From Brachycybe producta (Eukaryota > Arthropoda > Diplopoda > Playtdesmida > Andrognathidae): a stretch of 64,000 nt of DNA. Location: contig JAUPFP010000008.1 in assembly GCA_036925085.1 (NCBI GenBank), forward strand, positions 7,006,777 through 7,070,776, read 5' to 3'. This document shows, one piece after another, positions 25,344 through 36,373 of the stretch. The notes beneath the pieces were generated by a model, which worked only from the letters and a program-made list of their open reading frames with translations, made no database searches and had not been told where the DNA came from. Every line of letters starts with the position of its first letter. The stretch's first letter is position 1. The position numbers were made by a program, and so were the translations under genes.

Positions 25344-25882
25344 AAGACAATATTAAATCCCATTTTGGCTTTGAATAAGCATAGTCTTTTTGCTTAAGCA
25401 TTGCCTATCTTTCTTTGAGCATCTTCCAAATACGTCATTTTATTTTGCAAAGAAAGAGAAAGAAAAAACGTAGAGCAGCAAAGTTAAATTTTCGTCTACA
25501 ATTGAATCGATAAGTGGATAAAGAAACGTATAAAAGGCGATATTGATTATAAATTGTTGATTGGAACAAATTCTGTTTTGCTACAGGTAAAAAACAAAGA
25601 CAAAAATAAACATTGTAGCCATGTTTTTTTTTTAAAAAATTAGATTAAAGCCGATGGCAAAAGAGAAAGCTTTTGTTTGTAGAAGACTAATTTATAATGA
25701 GTTGCATTTCGGTTCTTCTTCTCTTCATTTAGATGCTTTTTTTCTTCTTTTTCTTCTTCTTACCTTCAGGATGTTTTCACTGCAAGATTTTTGTACCAAT
25801 TACATTTACCTTAATTTAATAACAAAGAATGACGATACTTTTAATATAAATTCTATTTTCAATGTAAATTATATTTTTATAT

Positions 25883-25884
<2 letters not shown>

Positions 25885-25917
<33 letters not shown>
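25885..25917. repeat. (AT)n microsatellite
   Basis: About 16 AT units. Confidence 0.95.
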
Positions 25918-25922
<5 letters not shown>

Positions 25923-26304
25923 TATATGCATTCTACAGTATGTCCCAGAACAAACGCCACCAAAGTATAAAGAGTTAAAAAAACTACCAATTTTCTTCAT
26001 TTTTTGTATAAACTACATTTTAGTATGTTGCTCCCAATCAAATGAAGTTTGAAATATATGTCATTTATAATTTGAGATATTTAATTTTTAGCAATTTAGC
26101 TTACGACAAACAGAGACACTATACTAAAGTAACCCATTGGAGCCTTCATAACCTTTCAGAAATCGAGATCTACCGAATTTCTTTGATAGATACTATGTTG
26201 TCTATGACAAATCTAGAAGATTTTAAAAAATTTACATGTTTCTTATGAAGAGAAATAAAAAGAAAAAAACTATCCACTAAGAATTCAGTTAGTTGTAAAA
26301 ATTG

Positions 26305-26816
26305 CTTGAAGCGTGCGTTTCCAAAACGTTGTATATGCCAAAATTTAAATTTTTTAGGAGATAGAAAAAAACAAATTTTCTACTAAACCAATTACATTAA
26401 AAGCATAGAATATTGTAGTACAATTTACAAGAAGCTAAGAAATGGAAAGAATGCATTAAAATTATTAATCAGTATTAGAATATTTAAAAAAAAATTTAAA
26501 CTTCACTTCAGTTCCAAAATGTTGTAAATGCCAACATGCAAAATAGGCTGACAAGTTGCCACTATCGTGACACTAGTGTCATTTACAACCTCATTATAGT
26601 CACTGGCCAGGTTGCCGCCACTCGAATTGCTATTGGCTGTTACAACGTTATTACTTGCAAAATAATTCTACTTCAGTTTTTGACCATTAGGAACAGCACT
26701 TTCGTGACAAGCAAATTCCCCTGCAAAAAGCATGGCGTTTACAACCCAGTTTCGATTAAAAACTTATTTTACCCTTATGTGGCATTTACAACGTTATGGA
26801 AATGCACGCCTCACTT
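26305..26816. mobile_element. inverted-repeat element with internal copies of its end motif
   Basis: The left arm (CTTGAAGCGTGCGTTTCC, then AAAACGTTGTATATGCCAA) is inverted at the right (GGCATTTACAACGTTATGG, then AAATGCACGCCTCAC) over about 36 bp. The core motif TGGCATTTACAACGTT recurs in degraded form about four more times inside (about 26,517, 26,578, 26,636 and 26,733) in both orientations. No transposase frame is seen. Confidence 0.6.
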
Positions 26817-27802
26817 GTTCTGTTATATTTTGTTGTTACAAGAAGAAAATTGTCAGATTAAAAACAATATATCTTTTGAAGGGTTGGGAAAAAGATGATT
26901 GATGTCAAACGGAAATTTGCTCAACACTTTGGAAAAAAGAAAAGGAGAAATGTTCAGGATTGAGTTCATGTAAATGAAGTTAAGCTCTGAATAAATGTCA
27001 ACGGAATATTTTGACAAAAATAGAGACACACAGAAAAAAACTACAAGAAATATCAAATACAAATTTTTATTATTTTTAACAATAGAGAAATTCTTGAGAA
27101 GCCCTTGAAGTACATATTTATTTGCAAAGTTATTGGCTTTTGAAAAATACTTTTAAAAAAAACTATTTTTATTTACAAGATTATTAATCATTTAACGAGA
27201 TTTTACTTTAGAAGAGATATAACGATTAACGAACCCTATAGACATTTGTTGCAAAATGTACGTAGAATTTCTTTTTCTTTCTTCACTTGAAAACAAAAGA
27301 AATTCACATTTTCAAAAATAGAAAAAAATAATTTATATTAAATAATTAAAAAATAGTTGCCTTTTATTTAAAAAAAAGTTGGGAAATTTAATAGGTGACA
27401 TCCTTGGAATATGGGTAGAACCGTTTAGAGGTTAGTTTATTATTCAACGTGGTCCAGCTCTCGATTTATGTCACCCAGAATAACTTGTGGTAGAACTTTT
27501 ATAATTTTTTAAGAAAATAATTACTTGGTGGATTGTGAAGATTTTAACACAGTTACATTTCACTGGTTCACTGAATAATGTGCAAAAGATTTTGTTCAGA
27601 TAGATGATCCCAAAAATACTCTAAATACTATTTATTTAGTATCAAAGTATCGTAAGTTCTTTTTTTACAGTGTTTTTCACTAGTTAGCAGTACTTGTTTT
27701 ATGTCATCAACAAATTCAACTTATTGGGATGTAAAATTACGGTGTAACTCAATTTTTATTTATTTATTGTTGACATACACCACAATGATTTTCAGTCCCT
27801 CC

Positions 27803-27916
27803 CTTGAGACTTCAACTTGAGTCTTCTGGACAGGATTTTAAAATAGAAAAACCCTTTTTATTGAATATTCTTAAAAGAGAATGTTTCTATGTCTCAGCAG
27901 GTTCAAGTTGAAGTGC
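27803..27916. mobile_element. fold-back element, CAACTTGAAC family, copy 2
   Basis: ACTTCAACTTGAG on the left is inverted as GTTCAAGTTGAAGT on the right, with ACAGGATTTTAAAATAGAAA and its mirror nearer the centre. About 114 bp. Confidence 0.7.
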
Positions 27917-28323
27917 CAAGTTTTCTTCTTGAATTTGCTCCTATACTTCAGGTTCAACAGCAGTCAAAAGATAAGTATGAAGAAATAAGGAATGTAGTCA
28001 GTCAGTCCTTTTTGGTTATTTGGTGACCAACAATGCATAAAAACAAAGAACTACAAGAAAACACTTTTTAGTCAGCTTAACGGTACTGCGAGTTAAGTTA
28101 ATAAGCCTGTTTTAGCGTAGAAAATCTAATAAGTCAGTAGTTTTTTTTTTCTCTCTTTTCCGCATTCAACAACCTCTCAAATGGACATCCTATTGGCACT
28201 GCAATATTTTAATGTTACACTCAACTACACCATAAAAGTAGACAAATAGCCACAAAGAAAGGAAAAAGACTAGAGTGGACATTGAAATTAAGAGTGGTTG
28301 TCGAGGGTGGTTTTTCTTTTATT

Positions 28324-28347
28324 ACACACACACACACACACACACAT
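28324..28347. repeat. (CA)n microsatellite
   Basis: Twelve CA units. Confidence 0.95.
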
Positions 28348-29541
28348 AGATAAAGGAGGGAAAACATTTGCCATATGTTATCAGTTCTGACCCTGATGAC
28401 GTTTTGCGATTGATTGTCGCATTACATCTATTATAGAGAATGTCACAGAACGAAAGCTCTCAATTTATATTACCTAAGTATGACGAGCGGCATACCTAAA
28501 TCGTTTAAAATAGAATATTTAAGAATTTATAATTGCACATACATTGATTGTTAGTAACACATCAAAATAAAGTTGTACAGAAAATGAAGCAAGTTAGTAA
28601 AGAAGCTTTTTTTAAAAAAAACTGATGTCTAAATTTTCGCTTTTATCTTAATTAAACAAATTTTAAACTTTAGTTTGTTTAATATTTAAATTAATTATAA
28701 GTTAATTTAATAATTTAAATTAACTACTAATTTATTTTATTTTTGTATAACAACAGTTTTGATATGTTGTTTAACAACTATGGTAGCTTATAAAATTATG
28801 TCATTTTCAACCCCCTTCTAGTTTCTAAAACACATTCAAGTTTTATCTTTATTTTACATCTGAATAACAAAATAATTAGATTTCTAGAAACATCTACAGG
28901 GTGTTATTAATAAATAACTCCCCGTTTTTGATTTTTTTTTAAACTTTATTCATAATATTTATTCAAATGTAACATTATTGAGAATTATTCAGTTTTCTTA
29001 CAGCTATTTGAAAATAAAAGATTATTCAAGAAAATTTAAGGCTTAAAGTTTAGAGTTCTATTTGAAGTTTTTTTTTTTTCTTCTCTAATTTCTGACTTTT
29101 CAGTTATTTTCAAGATGTTTGTTTCAAACGAAGCTCAATGATTAAAAACAGTCCCCTCGTAAAAGGCAATCACTACTAACATCAATTTGAAAAATATGTT
29201 GCGTGTGTAAATATGAATATATATTTTCAACCCTTTATAAATAGGAAGGAGGGGGATGCCTTTATTTGTGGTGCTTCACATATGACAAATCCCTAATTAA
29301 GAGTGGCACTATTAAAATAGGTTGAAACTTAGGTAATTAGCTTCAAATTGTAACACAGGACTTATTTGTAATCCATGGTAGAGGAGGGTTGTGTTTTTTT
29401 TGTGTTTTGTTATTGTTGTCTCTCTGTTATATTTTTTTTTGTGCAAGGTGATGGTGACATTTCTAAAAGTAAGGTCATGTCATAAGTTTGTTATTGAAAA
29501 TTGAACAAAACAATAGTCTTATTATCTCATCTCTCATGCCT

Positions 29542-29542
<1 letters not shown>

Positions 29543-29579
<37 letters not shown>
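29543..29579. repeat. (AT)n microsatellite
   Basis: About 18 AT units. Confidence 0.97.
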
Positions 29580-29581
<2 letters not shown>

Positions 29582-30083
29582 ATATAATATCTTATAGGCC
29601 TCTCTCCTATTTAGATATATGTGTTTCAAAATACTAGAATATGTGTAAATAGAAAATAAAATGATCCAAGTTCTTTTAGGTGGTGTTTTTAGCTTTTTAA
29701 AATCTATTATGGATCTATCGTCTAGATAGAAGATTTTTGGTCGAAAGAGTGAGAGAGAGAGAGAAAAAAACCCGAAGCCAACCAATATACTCGGCTTTGA
29801 TGCTTGTTTACGCCCCGAGTTAAATCGGATTTCAATGTTCTTGCTTGGCTGACAAATGTTCGCCCTTCTACTCTTTTTCTCCCTCTCTCCCTCTCTCTTT
29901 CTATCCTTTATATGTATGTATATGTCTATGGTGCGCATGGTACATGTATGTATAAATGTAGCCTAATATGTATATAGAGGAAAAGACTTGTTGGACTTAT
30001 TAAACAGGTGAACTCTTCATGTGGGTTCTTGACAACGGCATTCAGTCGCGAATTTAGCGCCGTTTCCAAGGAGAAATCCCTTA

Positions 30084-30089
<6 letters not shown>

Positions 30090-30136
<47 letters not shown>
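30090..30136. repeat. (CT)n microsatellite
   Basis: About 23 CT units, strand-biased pyrimidine run. Confidence 0.97.
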
Positions 30137-30144
<8 letters not shown>

Positions 30145-30231
30145 TTGCTTTTCAATTTGTATGTGTTTGTGTATTTTCTACATTGCGTGCAAAGGCGCAG
30201 TAGACGATTTCGTAAGAGTGATTTAAATTAT

Positions 30232-30778
30232 GGCTGTATTCGGTAACTCAAGGAAGAAAAGTACACAAATGATAGATGATTTTTTAAAATTTTTTCTATT
30301 ATTTTGAGTTCTTATATGAAAAAAAATGGTTCAAACTTGACAGGGCCATTGTATCCATTAGGCACAATAGGCACACTGCATAGAACCTGTGAGAACTTAA
30401 GAGTCTACGAAAATTATCCACACACACACAAAATACAAATTAATTTTACAAAATTGATGTTAATAAATGTTTAATGGTTACTGTACGTTGGAACGTATAA
30501 CGCATAATTTGAAAGACAGATTTAAAATAAAAATGAGCTAGAATGTTATGAGCGAGGTCCTTTAAAATTAGAAGTGCTCCTAGGACCAACACATGACGTT
30601 ATTACACCTTGACCTTCACGTCCTTCAGTGTAAAGATCACAATTTTTAATTTAATTTTTACAAGAATGAATGAGATGATTGTTTTCTTTTTTTTTTTTCA
30701 AAAAAAAACCTATACAAATCTAGCACAGTTGTAACGAACATTACTTTTTTTTTAAATCTTGAGTTGCCGAACACAGCC
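30232..30778. mobile_element. MITE, GGCTGTGTTCGG family, copy 2
   Basis: GGCTGTATTCGGTAACTCAA on the left matches the reverse complement of the right end, which reads CTTGAGTTGCCGAACACAGCC. About 547 bp and no coding capacity. No clear target duplication. Confidence 0.75.
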
Positions 30779-31238
30779 AATGTCATCTAGATGCCGCCAG
30801 TATTACGCATTTCTTGTAAACACTCGTTTGAAATGGGTCCAACGGCTTCTGGACACCCTACCCTCTCGATATCAGAGCATCTTTTTTTTACATAGTACGT
30901 TGCCCTTTATAATTAACCTTAGACACCTGGTGGAGCTTTTATATATACGTTTATTGATTGATTTCTTGAAAAAAAAAATTTGCGAGAAAAAAAAAATATA
31001 TTATTAATATTTTTGTTATTATATATCCGAAAATGAATATCTAAAAGTTAATAATTTATGTCACATGTCTTAAAAAATTTAATTTATATCTAGGATATAT
31101 TCATAGACTACATTTTATATTTACAAATCTATATTTTGTGGAACCCTTCCCTTCCCTCCCCACCCCATCCCGCCTCCTCCTCCTCCTCAACACACGTTTA
31201 TCTTCTTAACTTTATTTGTTCATAAAAGAGATGAATGC

Positions 31239-31241
<3 letters not shown>

Positions 31242-31286
<45 letters not shown>

Positions 31287-31349
31287 AGGCTTTTCTATCC
31301 AATGATAATATAGATCTACATGTATGAAAATATATGAAAATATATACAA

Positions 31350-31384
<35 letters not shown>
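31242..31384. repeat. two (GA)n microsatellites
   Basis: GA runs at 31,242-31,282 and 31,355-31,384 with unrelated sequence between. A further GA-rich run is at 31,651-31,689. Confidence 0.96.
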
Positions 31385-31390
<6 letters not shown>

Positions 31391-31656
31391 TGTAAATACA
31401 GCCTATGCATACATGATATGAATAGTTAGAATTATGCCATCTATACGTTACATTGAGATATTCTGTTATTTTATTTTCTTATATGTATAAATGTATATTA
31501 CATATAAAATGTAATAGCAATGGGGAATAGGCATTCATTTCGTTCTTTTCTTGCTGAGCAAATATTCTTATTTGAGTACAAACATGAGATCAGTGGAAGA
31601 GACTTTGAAAGAAAGGATAGGTGGAAAGATAGAATATAAGAGAGAGAATAAAAGAA

Positions 31657-31689
<33 letters not shown>

Positions 31690-32487
31690 TACAAAATAAG
31701 AGAGAGAAATGGATATTCAACGGAATCAATACTTGTTGACGTCATAAGATTCTTCTGTGCACGTCGACGACATAAACACAATAAGGAACCCCTTTTTTGT
31801 ACTTGAGATATAGTAAACATGAACTATGAAAAAATATATATATATTACAATGACTTGTGTTTATATTTTTCTTCTTTTTGTTGTTGTTGTTGCGGCTTCT
31901 GAAATAAATATTTTTTTTCTATTATTTTAAAAAAATAAATATGTTTTCTGTTTGGTTTTATATTGTCTTATCAAATATAGTGTGGTTGAAAACATTTTAG
32001 GAATGTGAATGTATTTTTTTTGCCGCTTAGAAAAATATACAAGCGAAAGGAAAATAATTGTCTTCTTTTTTATTGACGTTTAAATTTATGCAAATTAATG
32101 CCTGTTAAGTTGGGATAAATGTAATGCAGTGTAGGTAGGGTAATTGCGTTCTTGTATTAAAAAAAATACGTTGCCATTGAGCTTCTTTATCCACCTCTTG
32201 CATGTTTTGTCAATTACTGATAAACTCTTTTGAATGTTTTAACTCATTTGCATAACACCTTATGCAAATGGCCTCCTCCTATGTATAACGGGTATTTATG
32301 GTAGAATAGGTGCGTCCTGTAATAGCCTTAAGGAAGCCTAAAAGTTGAAATTTCAACCTACAAAATGTTGTTATTGGACTCGAGTTCAGTTTCAAGCTCT
32401 TTAATTTGCTTCTTCTAGACTTAAGATGGTTTTTAAACAGCTGATTTTTGTACTCTTGAAAAGGAACAAAATTTTAAAAAACAAACT

Positions 32488-32711
32488 AGAATGTGTTTTA
32501 GAAACTAGAAGGGTAACTCAATTATTTAAGAGCATTTTTATGTTTAATAACTTTTAAAGTAAACTTTTTAGAAATAAAAATTAAAAAATATCGTCTGCAG
32601 TTGGGTCGTTTTCAAAGTCACTTTAAAAGCTTATTATGAAAGATATTAACATGAAAATACCCCTCAAGGGATTGAGCTACCCTTCTAGTTTCTAAAACAA
32701 CGCATTCACGG
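32488..32711. mobile_element. fold-back MITE, ACTAGAAG family, intact copy
   Basis: Left TTTTAGAAACTAGAAGGGTA and right TACCCTTCTAGTTTCTAAAA are perfect inverted copies about 190 bp apart. The interior (AAAGATATTAACATGAAAAT) is shared with the copy at 37.6-37.8 kb in the same orientation. Confidence 0.85.
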
Positions 32712-32748
32712 TTTTTTTATTTATTTTTTTAATTTAATTATGAGGGTC

Positions 32749-32962
32749 CGAGACAGGAAATTAGAAAACGGGATGAACAGAAGATGGCTCCGCCCTTTTT
32801 ATGACGAAAGCAACTTCTAATTGGTTGGTTATGTAGTTTTACGTTGAAAAGGGGCGGAGCATGTGACGTCAGACTAGATAACCAACCAATTAGAAGTTAC
32901 TGTTCGTCATAAAAACGGCAGAGTCAACTTCTGTTCATCCCGTTTTCTAATTGCCTGTTTCG
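32749..32962. mobile_element. fold-back MITE, ACAGGC family, full copy
   Basis: The ends (CGAGACAGGAAATTAG and CTAATTGCCTGTTTCG) are inverted, and pairing continues inward for nearly 100 bp through AAAACGGGATGAACAGAAG, CTTTTTATGACGAA and CTTCTAATTGGTTGGTTAT, so almost the whole 214 bp folds on itself. It lies 38 bp after the previous element. The target duplication is unclear (CGAG near both ends). Confidence 0.88.
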
Positions 32963-33030
32963 AGAGGCGTTTACACTTCAAACCACCTTAATAGGTGAAT
33001 GGTAGTTTTGGATACACTTGACAAATTAAC

Positions 33031-33075
33031 TACAACTTGAACCCTCAGAATAGGGTTTCAACACACAAAACCATT
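33031..33075. repeat. partial copy of the CAACTTGAAC family
   Basis: TACAACTTGAACCCTCAG followed by TAGGGTTTCAACAC matches one arm of the sister copies. The mirror arm is not clear here. Confidence 0.45.
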
Positions 33076-33426
33076 TTGTTCCATTGAGTGATTTTGAACG
33101 TTTTTTTTTTATGTGGAAATTATCTTCTGAGAATCCAAATTGATATTCGTCTTGTATTCTTGTACTTGGGTCTGAAGGACCATTTATTACAAATTCCGTT
33201 TTATAATAAAAATCATCCCAGGCAAAATGATTCAAAAGCATTCTTATAAAGTGAGACGGTTCACAATGGTAGGCTTGCGACCGCTTGCCCGTAAAAAGGA
33301 ATTTAGATAAAATACAGCAAAAGAAGCGAATAAAATGAAATTCACATGGATCGTACAATTCCATTTTTTTCTTTCATGAATATACATTTTTTTTTTCGTT
33401 GTGACCCTTATGGCTCGAAACTTCTA

Positions 33427-33545
33427 AATCCAGTGACCTCCTGAGCTAAGTGGTCCACTTAGCCCAGTGGTTTACTGAGCCCATTGGTCCACGAAGCCCA
33501 GTGGTCAATTTAACCCAGTAGTCCACTAATCAAAGTGGTTCACTT
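33427..33545. repeat. 17-bp minisatellite, six to seven units
   Basis: From 33,444 six 17-bp units follow without gaps (starts 33,444, 33,461, 33,478, 33,495, 33,512, 33,529), consensus AGCCCAGTGGTCCACTT; a weaker seventh precedes at 33,427. Each unit carries the dyad AGTGG-T-CCACT. Confidence 0.9.
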
Positions 33546-34350
33546 CCCAGCTTTATCTTAAGTGATTCATTTACTATTCTAGTTTTTAAACCGCTTCCAA
33601 TTTCGTCTAAATGTCGCTTCTAAAATGAAAAATAACCTCCATTTTGCCCAATTTTTTGTTCAGCACTTGAGAAAATTGTTTTGCTACGGTTTGTTTTTCT
33701 CCGGGTCTTATTAAGGTGATTCTCAAAGAGACTGAAACCAACTTCACTGTTAATTTGGACAATATACCTCATGATTAGCTTATTCACAGCGGGATACCGT
33801 AACGTATTGGTTTTTCTAAACTACCCACCTCCGCCCCCCCCCCCCCAAAAAAAATAAAAATAAAAATATGTTAAATTAGATAAAATTGTTTTGAACTTTA
33901 TTCCTAAATTATAATAAATAATATATGTGTTTGTTTTTATTTTAGCTAATTTTGATGATAGAAATTAGGAAGTTAAAATTCAAAAGTGGCGTCTAATCTA
34001 CTGAGTGCTGCCATCTGTTGAGTGTTTTTATAATTATCATCATAATTCATGGATTCGTTAAAATGGCGTCTTCTACAAGTTGATTGTGACTGAAATACTA
34101 CGACGACAAGTCTTGCTTGAAATAAATAAAAGACAGGCGAAAAGATGTTCTGAATTTCTGAAAAAAAGAACAACTATGAAAAGGAATATTAGAAGCTAAA
34201 CGTAAGATTTCAAATTTTTATTAATATTATTATTAAGAAGGTCTTTAGAATATTGAATCTCATTTGTAAATTATTCTCTCTTTCTGATTGGTATTTAACA
34301 TTGCTTTTTCTGTCACTAGATGACGCCACGTTCTTCGTCAACGCATAGGC

Positions 34351-34452
34351 ACCTTATATAAGGTGGCTATGGTCAACGTTACAAGGTTCGTTTTATACAG
34401 GTTAGGCCATAGCCTCCTTATATAGATAGATCTCTATATAAGGAGGCTATGG
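34351..34452. repeat. two hairpins built from one CCTTATAT/GGCTATGG word
   Basis: ACCTTATATAAGGT at 34,351 is a perfect palindrome (ACGC...CACC context) followed by GGCTATGG. At 34,407-34,426 CCATAGCCTCCTTATATAGA pairs perfectly over 20 bp with 34,433-34,452 around a 6-nt loop. The left palindrome plus GGCTATGG resembles the right arm of the second hairpin, suggesting a small fold-back element. Confidence 0.85.
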
Positions 34453-34705
34453 TTAGGCATTAAATAAATACCATGTTAAAGTAATTGCAGCCATTTTCGT
34501 TTGTAGAAAGGTTTAGCTGTCTACAGAAATAATTGAATCTTATTGTCTCTCTCTTATAGGAAATATTTTATTTTGAACTTTTTTTTGTTATTTAATTGCC
34601 ATTCTAGTAAAAAGTATTATTCGTAAACAAGCTAATTTGAATGTTGATTAAAAGTAAAGCTAAATATTTAGTTAAATTTAAAAAATATAATGAAAATATT
34701 TTTAA

Positions 34706-35410
34706 GAGCCTAGATACATCGTTTAGTTCAAAATTTCTCCGAATGTAGGCGCTGCGATCGTTGTTGATTGAAAAACAGTTTTTTAACGTTTTTTCTCCCG
34801 GTTTCAAGTCACATAATAATTAATAGAAAAATAATTTCGCGTGCTGATCTTATACAAAGAAAACATGGTGAAGCCAATAGATTAATGCACGTGCTAATTT
34901 TTGTGTGATTCTTCTAAGTCGTTTTTAATGGGAGTTCTTCAAATGTTTGGGTGACGGTTTTTTGCTCCTATGGGACTTAACATGGAGTTTAAAAACGTAC
35001 GATTTTAAACGTTATTAAAAAATAGATGGACCTTTTCAAAATTTATAAAAAGGAAACGTCGTGAAGCCAATACATGAATGTATGTGCTAATTATTTTGTT
35101 ATTGTTCTAAATCAGTTTTAACGAGAGTTTTTCAAATGTTTGTGGGACGGTTTTGGGGCCAATGGGATTTAACATGGGGTTGAAAAAAGGAACGACTTTG
35201 AACCTTGTTTAAAAATAGAAGGACCTTTTCAAAAATTATATAAATAGAGCACGTGAAGAACAATACATTTTATTGCATTTTGCGCTTTACTGTATTTGAA
35301 TTGAGCGATTGTGAGGCGATTTCTTTCAGTTTTAGTAACACCATATAAGAACACTCATTTGTCTCGTTGTCGTCTGCTCAAAACAACAAGATGGACGTCC
35401 ATCTAGGCTC
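34706..35410. mobile_element. TTAA-flanked non-autonomous DNA transposon, copy 1
   Basis: The 705-bp unit starts GAGCCTAGAT, ends ATCTAGGCTC (10-bp inverted ends) and has TTAA on both sides (34,702-34,705 and 35,411-35,414). TTAA duplication is typical of piggyBac and Kolobok transposons. It carries no transposase; the short frame with a PGEKTLKN motif near the end exists only because both copies share sequence. Inside, a unit of about 192 bp beginning GTGAAGCCAATA is present twice plus a third partial copy (34,868, 35,061, 35,253). Confidence 0.92.
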
Positions 35411-36106
35411 TTAAAAATGTTTTTTCCCTACATACATGTATATTCCCATTCCTTGTGAAAATCTAGTTAGTCATTAATCATTATAATTTTAAATTAAAAA
35501 GAAATATAAGCTAAATAAAACTTGATTTCAAGTGCAACTAATATTATCCACGTAATCGTCTGCTATGAGACAAACGAAAATGGACGCAAATGTCTACCTT
35601 GTATAAAGTGAATCTTGAATCTGTGAATCTCGTACATGATTTTTTTCAATGTCGGGCCCTCTAATAGGTCAAATAGGTCATTTAGGTTTCAACTTTCAAG
35701 CAACTTCAAGAGTTGTAAGTTGTAACTAAAAACAGCAAAATACACACGAATTTAATTTGTGTAATAATTTAAATTAAATCTAAAAAATGTTTTTAAATAA
35801 AAATCGTTTTCAAAATCAGAGAACCTGTAAAATAAGTTAATTTACAAAAAAATCAACTGAAATATTGGAAACATAAATTTAAACATGATTAAAGAAAAAA
35901 TAAATTTAATTGAAATAATTTAAAAAAAAAATTAACTAGAAATGATAAAAAAAAATTATATTTAAATTACTTATATAATTTAATTGAAATTAAAATTTAT
36001 AATAAAATCTAAAAATAAAAACTATTAAAAATTTTAATTTATTATTTCTATAAAAAAAAACATTTAATTAAATAGTTGATTATTTGAAGCCATGTTCTAA
36101 TTATAA

Positions 36107-36373
36107 TCAATTTATTTTGTCAAGGTTAACTTTCACTATGACGACGTGTTGATGATGTCCATTGAGTGGTTCGCCTTCCGAAACTGGAACCGCTGTGTTT
36201 GTCTCTCTTAAGAGTAATTTGTAGTTTTTCGGTTTTTTGTTTGAAGATCTTTTGATGTTATGTTGATGTTGCGTTTGGTTCACAAGATTACGATGAGTCC
36301 GTTCTCGTTTGAGAACAGCACAAAAATTCATGGAAAACACAAGGCACAAACCATTGAAAACAACTAGAGTCAT
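36107..36373 (-). CDS. possible small gene or terminal exon, unknown function
   Basis: The 88-codon frame begins with a true ATG. Its composition is much less AT-rich than the flanks and contains CpG. Residues 2-20 are hydrophobic (LVVFNGLCLVFSM region), compatible with a signal peptide or membrane segment, then KRERTH and a basic, Asn/His-rich tail ending VNLDKIN. On the minus strand a TATA-like CATAAAAG lies about 65 bp above the ATG, and AATAAA (36,038-36,043) about 65 bp after the stop. This is the same direction as CSPG4, 2.1 kb downstream of its end. Open frames of this length can occur by chance in 64 kb, and no family is recognised. It could also be the last exon of a membrane protein gene. 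Confidence 0.3.
   Translation of the reverse strand: MTLVVFNGLCLVFSMNFCAVLKRERTHRNLVNQTQHQHNIKRSSNKKPKNYKLLLRETNTAVPVSEGEPLNGHHQHVVIVKVNLDKIN

Larger units (their letters stand above)
26817..34250. other. gene-free stretch rich in repeats
   Basis: No exon is recognised. It holds microsatellites, the elements listed separately and an unrecognised 112-codon minus-strand frame (33,026-33,364) whose last third overlaps a repeat copy. A lone ACTAGAAG-family arm is at 28,805-28,860 and another at 33,570-33,625. Confidence 0.5.

Noticed and set aside
33026..33364. 112-codon minus-strand frame
   Set aside because: Not recognised; its C-terminal part overlaps a CAACTTGAAC-family copy, and frames of this length are expected by chance in 64 kb. 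Kept only as a note.
34604..34807. Frame with PGEKTLKN motif, also at 47,125-47,322
   Set aside because: Both sit at the end of the two copies of the same non-autonomous transposon; similarity is by common DNA descent and the frame starts at a TTG.
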